A DNA stretch of 36,072 nucleotides, taken from Ruminiclostridium sp. (GTDB lineage Bacteria > Bacillota > Clostridia > Oscillospirales > Ruminococcaceae). The stretch spans positions 1 through 36,072 of the forward strand of contig JAGBMA010000144.1 of the NCBI GenBank assembly GCA_017635095.1. The letters are read 5' to 3'. The position numbers were made by a program, and so were the translations under genes. Numbering within the stretch: position 1 is the stretch's first letter; every line of letters begins with the position of its first letter. Of the stretch, positions 14,627 to 21,660 are shown piece after piece. The notes below the pieces were generated by a model. It worked only from the letters and a program-made list of their open reading frames with translations, did no database searches and was not told where the DNA came from.

Positions 14627-15393
14627 GCGTTCACTGTAACATCGACTTCGTCGGGAGCGGGCGGCTCGAATAAGCCGTCCGCCTTTGCGAGAAGTCCTTC
14701 GTCGATATAGTAAGCTGTAGTGAGCCCGGCTGCTATATCCTCATTGCGTTTTTGGCGTCTTCGTTCCCATTCCTCGTCCGATATATCTATATAGTGGAGT
14801 TCGCAGGCTACCCCGTGTTCCGAGTAGAATTTCCGCGCATACTCACGTTCGCTTCTTTGCCACAGCCCGGTATCGAGCACCACGTTTATGCCTGTTTCAA
14901 CAATTTCAACCGACTTTTCAAACAGGTATGCCCTGATCTTTTCAACATATTCATCGTGTTTTTCAACGGCGTACAAGCCCGAAAGCGCGAGATTTATCTC
15001 ATCTATGGACAGTATTACCGCATTCCTTTCCTTACGCATCTTTTGTGCGTATGTGCTCTTGCCGCTGCATATCCTGCCGCAGGTCATTATTACTTTAGGT
15101 GTTCGTTTATATGCAGAAGCGCTTTTTTTCTTTAGCAGGATCAGGATAACAGTGCTTATTACGGCAGTGATCGCTGAGATGATATACACAGGCATGAACA
15201 CGAGAGGAAGGATCGCCGCAGTATATAGGAATGCTTCGATCCCGTAGATCGCTGTAGTTGCCTCAAAAAGCCCGACATCTGTACCGGTAAAGAATGTGAT
15301 GGCGGCAACAGCGATCAGGAAAGCCCAGGGCAGCAGGGAAATGGCGAGTATTACGAACGCTATGACTTTTATTGTTTTATGCTTCTGTGACAT
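14623..15393 (-). CDS. Membrane-anchored P-loop kinase-like protein (AAA_33 type)
   Basis: This 256-residue fusion has about three N-terminal membrane segments (roughly 8-88) followed by a cytoplasmic P-loop domain (about 98-256). The Walker A is GRICSGKST (106-114). Downstream come LSIDEINLAL and VVLDTGLWQRSERE, and then an arginine-rich ERRRQKRNE segment, as in AAA_33 kinases that include zeta-toxin and small-molecule kinases. The membrane part resembles the neighbouring 99-residue protein: compare KVIAFVILAISLLPW with KIIAFILLGISQIPW. The gene overlaps that neighbour by 17 bases. The substrate is unknown. A toxin role is not supported, because no antitoxin partner is recognisable. Confidence 0.75.
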   Translation of the reverse strand: MSQKHKTIKVIAFVILAISLLPWAFLIAVAAITFFTGTDVGLFEATTAIYGIEAFLYTAAILPLVFMPVYIISAITAVISTVILILLKKKSASAYKRTPKVIMTCGRICSGKSTYAQKMRKERNAVILSIDEINLALSGLYAVEKHDEYVEKIRAYLFEKSVEIVETGINVVLDTGLWQRSEREYARKFYSEHGVACELHYIDISDEEWERRRQKRNEDIAAGLTTAYYIDEGLLAKADGLFEPPAPDEVDVTVNA

Positions 15394-15676
15394 TGTCTTT
15401 CCCCCTTTGCTTTTTGTCCTTGTTTATAGCTGTTATCGCCCCGACTATTGAAGCCGCGGTAAGTATGACCGCACAGATATATACGGGAAAGGCTTTAGAC
15501 AAATGTTCTGTCCATGTCAGTATAAACGCGACGAGACCATATGCTCTGCCGGTCATAAACCATATTCCCTCAAAGATATTGTATATGCTGATAACGAGAG
15601 TATAAAGCCACGGTATCTGTGAGATACCGAGAAGAATGAACGCAATGATCTTTATGGGTCTTGTCTTCATCACCAT
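15377..15676 (-). CDS. Small membrane protein, paralogue of the kinase membrane domain
   Basis: This 99-residue protein has two to three hydrophobic segments and a charged C-terminal tail (KDKKQRGKD). Its first 35 residues match the membrane domain of the next gene, so the pair arose by duplication with gain or loss of the kinase domain. The ATG at 15676 has GAGGAG just upstream. A second ATG at 15670 is possible. It overlaps the DUF6171-like gene by seven bases and the kinase gene by 17 bases. The function is unknown; a heteromeric membrane complex with the kinase is a reasonable inference. Confidence 0.7.
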   Translation of the reverse strand: MVMKTRPIKIIAFILLGISQIPWLYTLVISIYNIFEGIWFMTGRAYGLVAFILTWTEHLSKAFPVYICAVILTAASIVGAITAINKDKKQRGKDNVTEA

Positions 15677-15927
15677 TTTCTCTCCTCATGCGGGCAGTAC
15701 ATACGTTTCTTCAGCGCCCGGAACTCAACGTAACAGCCGCACTTTGCGCACGTCCCGTCGTTCAGAGAGTCACATTCGCGGCAAATTGCAAGACGGCGTC
15801 CGTATTCGGCGCTGTCAGCCCTGTCTTCTTCTGGCATGGCTTCTTTCAGCTCTTCGAGGGTTTGTATAAGGTCGGAAGCTCCAAGTTCTTCAAGCAGACA
15901 CCGCCTGCAAATACGATTTTCCTGCAT
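15670..15927 (-). CDS. DUF6171-like cysteine-rich protein
   Basis: An 85-residue soluble protein with paired cysteines: CRRC near the start, CRECD in the middle, then CAKCGCYVEFRA and a final YCPH. The pattern fits the DUF6171 family of Clostridia and looks like a zinc-ribbon or small Fe-S fold; the function is unknown. It is the first gene of a three-gene minus operon, with GGAGG before its ATG and a good promoter upstream. It overlaps the small membrane protein gene by seven bases. Confidence 0.75.
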   Translation of the reverse strand: MQENRICRRCLLEELGASDLIQTLEELKEAMPEEDRADSAEYGRRLAICRECDSLNDGTCAKCGCYVEFRALKKRMYCPHEERKW

Positions 15928-15958
15928 AGAGCTCCCTCCGTGTCACCAGATTTCTTCC

Positions 15959-15987
15959 AGTATAACATATTTTTGTATGTAATGCAA
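15959..15987 (-). promoter_or_regulatory. Promoter of the DUF6171-membrane-kinase operon
   Basis: On the minus strand, TTGCAT (15987-15982) and TATACT (15964-15959) are 17 bases apart, with TGT directly before the -10 box. Confidence 0.75.
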
Positions 15988-16056
15988 TAAGCAGGCAGGA
16001 AAGATGCACAGAAACAGAATGATTTATGGTTTTTCTGATAAATTTTAAAAAAACTA

Positions 16057-16085
16057 TTGACTTATTCGGAAAAATGTGTTAAAAT
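16057..16085 (+). promoter_or_regulatory. Promoter of the serine tRNA pair
   Basis: TTGACT (16057-16062) and TAAAAT (16080-16085) are 17 bases apart, with TGT before the -10 box. The first tRNA begins about 38 bases after the -10 box. Confidence 0.8.
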
Positions 16086-16123
16086 AGATAAGCAATCGGG
16101 TCACGGCTCGATAAATGAACTTT

Positions 16124-16213
<90 letters not shown>

Positions 16214-16246
16214 CCTTTTGGCTTTATATTTGATGGATCGGCACTT

Positions 16247-16336
16247 GCAGAAATACCCAAGTGGTGAAGGGGCTCCCCTGCTAAGGGAGTAGGTCGGGAA
16301 ACCGGCGCGAGGGTTCAAATCCCTCTTTCTGCGCCA
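16247..16336 (+). tRNA. tRNA-Ser (anticodon GCT)
   Basis: A 90-base tRNA with encoded CCA. The acceptor stem GCAGAAA/TTTCTGC is perfect, anticodon stem CTCCC/GGGAG encloses CTGCTAA with anticodon GCT for AGC/AGU codons, a long variable arm is present, and the T arm is GAGGG-TTCAAAT-CCCTC. It follows the first tRNA after 34 bases in the same transcript. Confidence 0.95.
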
Positions 16337-16357
16337 GGCGCAACGGCGCCACCGGAT

Positions 16358-16396
16358 AAAGCCTCCGCGAGATACTTCTTGTCGGAGGTTTTGTTT
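16358..16396 (+). terminator. Terminator after the tRNA pair
   Basis: CCTCCG (16362-16367) pairs with CGGAGG (16383-16388), extended inward by CGAGA/TCTTG with one bulge and a TACT loop, and followed by TTTTGTTTT. Confidence 0.85.
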
Positions 16397-16449
16397 TACC
16401 CTGAAAATTATAGCATTCAAGAAAGTAAGGCGCGACAGAGCCGCCGAAT

Positions 16450-16491
16450 CCCGTCCCGGATTTACCTGAGACGGGCATTTTTCTTTTGTTT
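16450..16491 (+). terminator. Second terminator ahead of the cobalamin promoter
   Basis: CCCGTC (16450-16455) pairs with GACGGG (16470-16475) and is followed by CATTTTTCTTTTGTTTT. It may act as a backup stop insulating the cobalamin operon from the tRNA transcript. The 50 bases between the two terminators hold nothing I can identify. Confidence 0.7.
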
Positions 16492-16512
16492 TCCCAAAGT
16501 TCGGAAATACTA

Positions 16513-16541
16513 TTGACAATTCCGTAAAAAAGTTGTATAAT
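16513..16541 (+). promoter_or_regulatory. Promoter of the cobalamin operon
   Basis: A consensus TTGACA (16513-16518) and TATAAT (16536-16541) are 17 bases apart. Transcription should start about 16548, ahead of the riboswitch. No other convincing promoter is seen in the next 18 kb on this strand. Confidence 0.9.
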
Positions 16542-16591
16542 ACCTTCCATATCGTAAGGATATATTTTGCAATAAAACTGAATAAGAAACA

Positions 16592-16770
16592 TCAGGTGTC
16601 GGGAAGTCTGATATTATCAGGCTTGTTCCGATGAAAAGGGAAACAGGTGAAAATCCTGTACGAACTCGTCACCGTAAACGGGGAATGCTGCGATGATTAT
16701 GCCACTGCCGAATGGCGGGAAGGTTTCGCAGTGTGACGATCTGTAAGCCGGGAGACCTGCCTGCTGTTTG
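16592..16770 (+). promoter_or_regulatory. Cobalamin riboswitch aptamer
   Basis: Conserved elements of the adenosylcobalamin-class aptamer appear in order: GGGAA at 16638-16642, GGTGAAAATCC at 16646-16656, a GTCACCGTAA core close to the family consensus, a GCCACTG segment, and the B12 box GCCGGGAGACCTGCC at 16747-16761. The outer limits are approximate. It heads an operon of corrinoid uptake and synthesis genes, as expected for feedback control by the end product. Confidence 0.92.
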
Positions 16771-16860
16771 TACAGAGAGTGATACTCTCAATGCCGCGAG
16801 TAATCGGCAGTATGGTTTTCAGAGATCCGTTCTTATCGGACGGGTATTCTTGATCGTGCT

Positions 16861-16892
16861 ATGCTCCTGCTCAGGCAGGGGCATTTTCGTTT
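16861..16892 (+). terminator. Riboswitch-controlled attenuator terminator
   Basis: A 10-bp stem (16861-16870 with 16875-16884, one G-T pair) with loop TCAG is followed by TTTCGTTTT. CAGGCAGG at 16872-16879 is perfectly complementary to CCTGCCTG at 16756-16763 in and beside the B12 box. Pairing of those two would break this terminator, so ligand capture of the B12 box should let it form and switch the operon off. Confidence 0.85.
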
Positions 16893-16917
16893 TACTGGGG
16901 AAAAGGGGGAGAACGGA

Positions 16918-17340
16918 TTGAACGACGGGGTATTTACTGTCGAATTGACTATGAGCGGCGGTACGGGAAAAGCGCACATTCTGTCACCGGTAACACTTAC
17001 CGTGAACGGCGGAAAGATGACCGCTTCGGTGGAATGGAGCAGCTCTAAATACGATCTCATGGTGGTCGGAGGAGAGAACTTTTATCCTGTGAACGATGAC
17101 GGCAATTCCCGGTTCGAGATACCCGTATATACTCTTGAAGAACCGCTTCCTGTGCAGGCTGAAACTCTTGCAATGAGCGAACCTCACCTTATAGATTACG
17201 AACTTGTTTTTGATGCCGGGACGCTGAGACCGCTGCATTCGGAAGGATCGTTCCCGGTACTGCCTGTTGCTGCGGGAGCTGCAGCAGTGATCTGCGTTAT
17301 CATTGTTTCGGCTGTGTTGGTGAAAAAGAGAAAGAAATGA
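16918..17340 (+). CDS. Beta-rich domain protein with C-terminal membrane anchor
   Basis: This 140-residue protein begins at TTG (16918), chosen because GGGGGAG lies just upstream and everything earlier is attenuator. Residues 2 to about 105 form a domain beginning DGVFTVELTMSGG and including LTVNGGKMTASVEW. The same pattern occurs at the C terminus of the exported chelatase in this operon. A hydrophobic helix (about 112-134) and KKRKK tail follow, predicting a surface domain with a cytoplasmic tail. Oddly, no signal peptide is present. It is the first gene after the riboswitch and overlaps the binding lipoprotein gene by ATGA. It may help capture a corrinoid or other tetrapyrrole; that is inference from context. 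Confidence 0.65.
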   Translation: MNDGVFTVELTMSGGTGKAHILSPVTLTVNGGKMTASVEWSSSKYDLMVVGGENFYPVNDDGNSRFEIPVYTLEEPLPVQAETLAMSEPHLIDYELVFDAGTLRPLHSEGSFPVLPVAAGAAAVICVIIVSAVLVKKRKK

Positions 17341-18479
17341 AAGTGACCAGAAGGATCGCTGCGGTAATTTGCACGGGTATGATGATAATTAACCTGTGCG
17401 GCTGCAATACCGCAACGGAAGCTGACGCATTGCCTTTGTTTGAAAGCTGCGGAGAACCGCTGAAACTTGAAAACGATATTGCGGAGTGCTTTACGATTTA
17501 TGAATACTCAAACGGCGGTTCGCTTATCGAAACGAACAGCGGCGACAGACTTCTCGTTGTCCCGGAAGGTGAGAAAGCTCCGGCTGTGAACAGTAGCACT
17601 ACAGTGATATCTCTGTCTCCTGAAAGAATATATATGGCTGCAAGCGCGGTGATGTGCTTCTTTGACGCTCTTGAAAGGATAGACGACATACGTTTTTCCG
17701 CTCTTGAAGCGGGGGACTGGTATATTGAAAACGCCCGTGACGCAATGGAAGCGGGTGAGATGGTTTACGCCGGAAAGTACCGTGAGCCGGATTATGAAAC
17801 TCTTCTTGCGGAGGGCTGTGATCTTTCCGTCCAGTCCACAATGACCGAACACGTTCCGGAGGTCAGGGAAAAGCTCGAAGAACTCGGCATTCCTGTGTTT
17901 GTTGACAGATCAAGCTATGAACCGCACCCTCTCGGACGATGCGAGTGGATAAAAGTGTATGCGCATATCTGCGGCTGTCCGGAACTCGGAGAAAGGCTTT
18001 TCAATGACCAGAAAGCCCATTTCGACGCGCTTGCGGTAAATGATACCGGAAACGAAGCGCGGCTGACTGCCGCATTCTTTTATATAAGCTCATCGGGCAG
18101 AATAGTCACGAGAAAGTCCGGTGATTACATCACAAAGATGATAGAGATAGCCGGCGGGGAAAATGTTTTTGATTTCGTCGGAGATGATAATGCGTCATCT
18201 TCCGTCACCGTGGAGCCGGAGCAGTTCTATGCAGATGCAAAGGACGCGGACGTTATAATATACAACTGTACCATAGGCGGAGAGATAGCGGATATCGGCG
18301 AGCTGATATCAAAGAACAGCCTGCTTGCGGATTTCCGCGCGGTAAAGAACGGGAATGTATGGGCTACGAACAGGAGCGTATATCAGGAGATAATGAAAAC
18401 GGGAGAGATACTTACGGATCTGAGCAATATTTTTTCCGGCTCGGACAGCGAACTTGAATATCTGTACAGACTGCAATGA
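17337..18479 (+). CDS. btuF: BtuF/FecB-type binding lipoprotein of an ABC importer
   Basis: This 380-residue lipoprotein has a basic, hydrophobic signal (MKVTRRIAAVICTG) and lipobox LCGC with the acylated cysteine at C23. The mature part resembles class III substrate-binding proteins for cobalamin and iron chelates. Two lobes are linked by a long helix, with segments such as VISLSPERIYMAASAV and EIAGGENVFDFVGDD. It would deliver ligand to the permease and ATPase encoded next. It overlaps both neighbours by four bases. Cobalamin or another corrinoid is the likely ligand because of the riboswitch and operon, but ferric siderophore or heme cannot be excluded from sequence. Confidence 0.85.
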   Translation: MKVTRRIAAVICTGMMIINLCGCNTATEADALPLFESCGEPLKLENDIAECFTIYEYSNGGSLIETNSGDRLLVVPEGEKAPAVNSSTTVISLSPERIYMAASAVMCFFDALERIDDIRFSALEAGDWYIENARDAMEAGEMVYAGKYREPDYETLLAEGCDLSVQSTMTEHVPEVREKLEELGIPVFVDRSSYEPHPLGRCEWIKVYAHICGCPELGERLFNDQKAHFDALAVNDTGNEARLTAAFFYISSSGRIVTRKSGDYITKMIEIAGGENVFDFVGDDNASSSVTVEPEQFYADAKDADVIIYNCTIGGEIADIGELISKNSLLADFRAVKNGNVWATNRSVYQEIMKTGEILTDLSNIFSGSDSELEYLYRLQ

Positions 18480-19483
18480 AAAAAAGACTTATCTTTTCCT
18501 TTGCTCTGCTGGTTCTGCTGCTCATAGTGTTCATAGCCGTGAGCATAACTGCGGGAAGCGTTAACATACCGCCGGAGGAGCTTCTGAGGATATTTGCGGG
18601 AAATCCGGAAAACGAAACTGCTTCCGCTATAGTCCTCAAGATAAGGGTGCCGCGGACACTTGCCGCCGCTATACTCGGCGGTGCGCTCGCATTGTCGGGA
18701 TATATGCTACAGACGTATTTCCATAATCCAATAGCAGGACCGTTCGTGCTCGGTATATCGTCGGGCGCGCGCCTTACAGTGGCACTGGCACTGATAGCGT
18801 CGGCGGGCGGTGCGCTCAGAATGAACTCTGCGGTAATGGTCATATCGGCGTTTGCCGGAGCGCTCATTTCAATGCTTGCTGTATTGCTGATGTCGTCGCG
18901 CATAAAAAGTATGTCGCTTCTGGTGGTATGCGGAGTTATGATAGGGTATATCTGCACCGCGATAACAGATATCGTCGTGAATTTTGCGGACGACTCGGAT
19001 ATCGTAAATCTGCATGACTGGGCGATAGGAACGTTCTCGGGAATGAAGAGCGACGGGCTTGCCGCCTGTTCGATAGTCGTGTTTGCCGCGCTTGCAGCCG
19101 TGTTCATGCTTTCAAAGCCGATAGATGCGTACAGACTCGGTGAGGGTTACGCTGTGGATATGGGTGTGAATATAAAGGCAGTGCGCATAGCCATGATCGT
19201 GCTTTCAAGCCTGCTGTCCGGCTGTGTTGCCGCCTTTGCGGGACCGGTATCGTTTGTGGGGATAGCTGTTCCGTTTCTTGTGAAGATGCTGCTCGGTACT
19301 GCAAGACCGATATTCATGATACCGGCGAGCTTTCTCGGCGGCGGTGTTTTCTGCATCGTGAGCGATATCATAGCGAGAACGGTCATAGCACCCTCGGAGC
19401 TTGGCATAAGTACGGTCACGGCAGTCCTCGGAGCGCCTGTGGTGCTTGTGATCATGTTACGGAAGAATAAAGAAAATGCTTGA
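18476..19483 (+). CDS. btuC: FecCD/BtuC-family ABC permease
   Basis: This 335-residue polytopic membrane protein fits the FecCD/BtuC family, which forms a homodimeric channel with about ten helices per subunit. Family features include LKIRVPRTLAAAILGGALALSG, the stretch NPIAGPFVLGISSGA, and GPVSFVGIAVPFLVKML, which holds the loop contacting the ATPase. It overlaps the lipoprotein gene by four bases and the ATPase gene by eight. It should transport the ligand captured by the BtuF-like lipoprotein. Confidence 0.92.
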   Translation: MKKRLIFSFALLVLLLIVFIAVSITAGSVNIPPEELLRIFAGNPENETASAIVLKIRVPRTLAAAILGGALALSGYMLQTYFHNPIAGPFVLGISSGARLTVALALIASAGGALRMNSAVMVISAFAGALISMLAVLLMSSRIKSMSLLVVCGVMIGYICTAITDIVVNFADDSDIVNLHDWAIGTFSGMKSDGLAACSIVVFAALAAVFMLSKPIDAYRLGEGYAVDMGVNIKAVRIAMIVLSSLLSGCVAAFAGPVSFVGIAVPFLVKMLLGTARPIFMIPASFLGGGVFCIVSDIIARTVIAPSELGISTVTAVLGAPVVLVIMLRKNKENA

Positions 19484-20237
19484 AGTCAGGAACCTATGTG
19501 CAGGATATAACGGGGTCGGTATCGCACATGACATTTCATTCACCGTGAAAAGCGGTGAGATATTCACGCTTATCGGCAGGAACGGCTCCGGAAAATCTAC
19601 ACTGCTAAAAACGCTTTGCGGCCAGCTTCCGCCGGTATCCGGTGAGATCTTCATTGACGGCTGCGAGAAGTCCGGAATGTCACGGAATGCTTTTGCAAGA
19701 ATAGTTTCCGCTATGCTTACGGACAGACCCAAGACCGATATGATGACCTGCCGGGAGGTTACGGAGACCGGCAGATATCCATATACCGGAACTTTCGGGC
19801 TCCTCGCGGAGAACGATAAACGTGCAGTAGATGAAGCCATGCGCCTTACAGACACAACGGATCTTGCCGACAGATACTTCTCGGAGATAAGCGACGGTCA
19901 GAAACAGCGTGTCATGCTTGCCCGCGCAGTCTGCCGCGAACCTAAACTGCTGCTTCTCGATGAGCCTACATCTTTTCTCGATATACACTATAAGCTGACA
20001 TTCCTTGAAATGCTGGATAAACTGCGGCGGGAACGTGATATTGCAGTCGTCATGTCCATGCACGAGACGGAGCTTGCAGGAAGCATTTCCGACAGAGTAA
20101 TGCTCATCAGGGACGGCGTGTGCAAAGGCGTGGGCACTCCTGCGGAGATGCTTGACAAGCACACTCTCACAGAGCATTTCGGCCTTACGGAAGAGCTTTA
20201 CGACAAGTATATGAACAACGTAAACCAGGGTCAATGA
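19476..20237 (+). CDS. btuD: FecE/BtuD-family ABC transporter ATPase
   Basis: This 253-residue protein is the nucleotide-binding subunit. Walker A is GRNGSGKST (34-42), the signature is ISDGQKQR (138-145, a variant of LSGGQ), Walker B is LLLLDEP (158-164), and the H-loop histidine is H196 in MSMHE. It has the usual FecE-type length. It completes the importer with the two genes before it. The exported chelatase gene follows after 30 bases. Confidence 0.92.
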   Translation: MLEVRNLCAGYNGVGIAHDISFTVKSGEIFTLIGRNGSGKSTLLKTLCGQLPPVSGEIFIDGCEKSGMSRNAFARIVSAMLTDRPKTDMMTCREVTETGRYPYTGTFGLLAENDKRAVDEAMRLTDTTDLADRYFSEISDGQKQRVMLARAVCREPKLLLLDEPTSFLDIHYKLTFLEMLDKLRRERDIAVVMSMHETELAGSISDRVMLIRDGVCKGVGTPAEMLDKHTLTEHFGLTEELYDKYMNNVNQGQ

Positions 20238-20267
20238 CCTTGAAATAAAGAAAAGGAGATAACAAAA

Positions 20268-21644
20268 ATGGCAAGAACAACAAAAGCAACGGCAGCGATC
20301 ATGAGTGTGATCTGCACACTTTCACTTGCAGGCTGCGGCGCAAACACGGCATCTACAACGACTGCAGCAGCACAGACGGCTGCTACGGAAACAACGACAA
20401 CGGCTTCAGAAGCCGCTGAAAAGGCAGAAGATACAACGACGACTGCTGCATCTTCCGAGGAGGCGGAAACTGTGAACGAAGAAACATCTGATGTAAAGCC
20501 CGTTATTCTTACCGTAAGTTTCGGTACGAGCTATAACGACAGCCGTGAAGCTACTATCGGCGCGATTGAAAAAGCCATAGCCGACGCAAATCCCGACAAG
20601 GAACTGCGCCGCGCTTTCACAAGCCAGATCATCATAGATAAGCTCAAGGAGCGTGACGGTATCGAGATCGACAACGTCGATGAGGCATTTGACCGCCTTG
20701 AGAATGACGGCATAAAGGAGCTTATCGTTCAGCCTACACACGTTATGAGCGGATTTGAATACGACGATCTTATGAAGGTAGTGAGAGAACAGGCCGATAA
20801 GTTCGACAGCGTAAAAGTCGCTTCTCCGCTTCTTACCACCGACAATGACTATACTGACGTGATAAACGCGATAACCGTTGCGACGGAGGAATTTGATGAC
20901 GGCGAGACCGCTGTCGTATTCATGGGACACGGCACAGAGCACCCTGCAAACGCGACTTACGCAAAGCTCCAGAGTATGCTTACAGACGCGGGAAAGACCA
21001 ACTACTGCATCGGAACTGTGGAAGCTGAACCGTCCATAGATGATGTTATTGCATTCGCAAAGAACGGCGGTTACAAGCGCGTTGTTCTTGAACCTCTCAT
21101 GGTAGTTGCGGGCGATCACGCAAACAATGATATGGCAGGCGACGAAGAAGATTCGTGGAAGACTATACTCACGAATGAGGGATTTGAAGTAGTTCCGGTA
21201 CTCAGAGGTCTCGGAGAGATCCCTGCTATACGCGATATATATGTGGCGCACACCGCTTCCGCACAGCCTCTTTCCGCTGAAAGCGCGGCTCCCGCAGCAG
21301 TCGGCGCAGTAGAAGACGGAACTTATAATATCACTGTTGATTCGAGCTCGTCCATGTTCAAGGTGGTGAACTGTGAACTCACAGTCTCCGGCGGTGAGAT
21401 GACCGCTGTCATGACACTGAGCGGTACGGGTTACGGCAAGCTTTTTATGGGCACGGCGGAAGAAGCTGCAGCAGCAGAAGAGAGCGACTGCATACCCTTT
21501 GTCGAGAACGCGGACGGTGCATATACATACACTGTTCCCGTTGCAGCCCTCGATACACCCATAAACTGCGCGGCATGGAGCATAAAAAAGTCGGAATGGT
21601 ATGATCGTGAGCTCACTTTCAATTCCGCAGATATCCGTGCATAA
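20268..21644 (+). CDS. Exported CbiK-type chelatase lipoprotein with C-terminal beta domain
   Basis: This 458-residue protein has a lipoprotein signal with lipobox LAGC (C23), then a low-complexity Thr/Ala/Glu linker to about residue 75. Residues 77-330 are a CbiK-like chelatase domain. Candidate metal-site residues are E164 (in SGFEYDD), H221 (MGHGTEH) and H284 (GDHANNDMAGDE). The 63-residue spacing of the histidines is close to that of H145 and H207 in Salmonella CbiK. Residues 348-456 repeat the beta domain of the first operon gene (DGTYNITV, LTVSGGEMTA). Location should be the outer face of the membrane. AGGAG precedes the ATG. CbiK inserts cobalt into sirohydrochlorin in the cytoplasm, so an exported form next to an importer suggests tetrapyrrole binding, metal exchange or metal removal. 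That role is inference. Confidence 0.82.
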   Translation: MARTTKATAAIMSVICTLSLAGCGANTASTTTAAAQTAATETTTTASEAAEKAEDTTTTAASSEEAETVNEETSDVKPVILTVSFGTSYNDSREATIGAIEKAIADANPDKELRRAFTSQIIIDKLKERDGIEIDNVDEAFDRLENDGIKELIVQPTHVMSGFEYDDLMKVVREQADKFDSVKVASPLLTTDNDYTDVINAITVATEEFDDGETAVVFMGHGTEHPANATYAKLQSMLTDAGKTNYCIGTVEAEPSIDDVIAFAKNGGYKRVVLEPLMVVAGDHANNDMAGDEEDSWKTILTNEGFEVVPVLRGLGEIPAIRDIYVAHTASAQPLSAESAAPAAVGAVEDGTYNITVDSSSSMFKVVNCELTVSGGEMTAVMTLSGTGYGKLFMGTAEEAAAAEESDCIPFVENADGAYTYTVPVAALDTPINCAAWSIKKSEWYDRELTFNSADIRA

Positions 21645-21660
21645 AATAAGAGAATAAGAT

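Noticed and set aside
14623-15393. Zeta-type toxin of a toxin-antitoxin pair
   Set aside because: The P-loop family includes zeta toxins, but the neighbour is a membrane paralogue rather than an epsilon-like antitoxin, and the kinase is membrane-anchored.
20268-21644. Ordinary biosynthetic CbiK for the operon
   Set aside because: The lipobox and linker place it outside the membrane, where cobalt insertion into newly made sirohydrochlorin would not occur.
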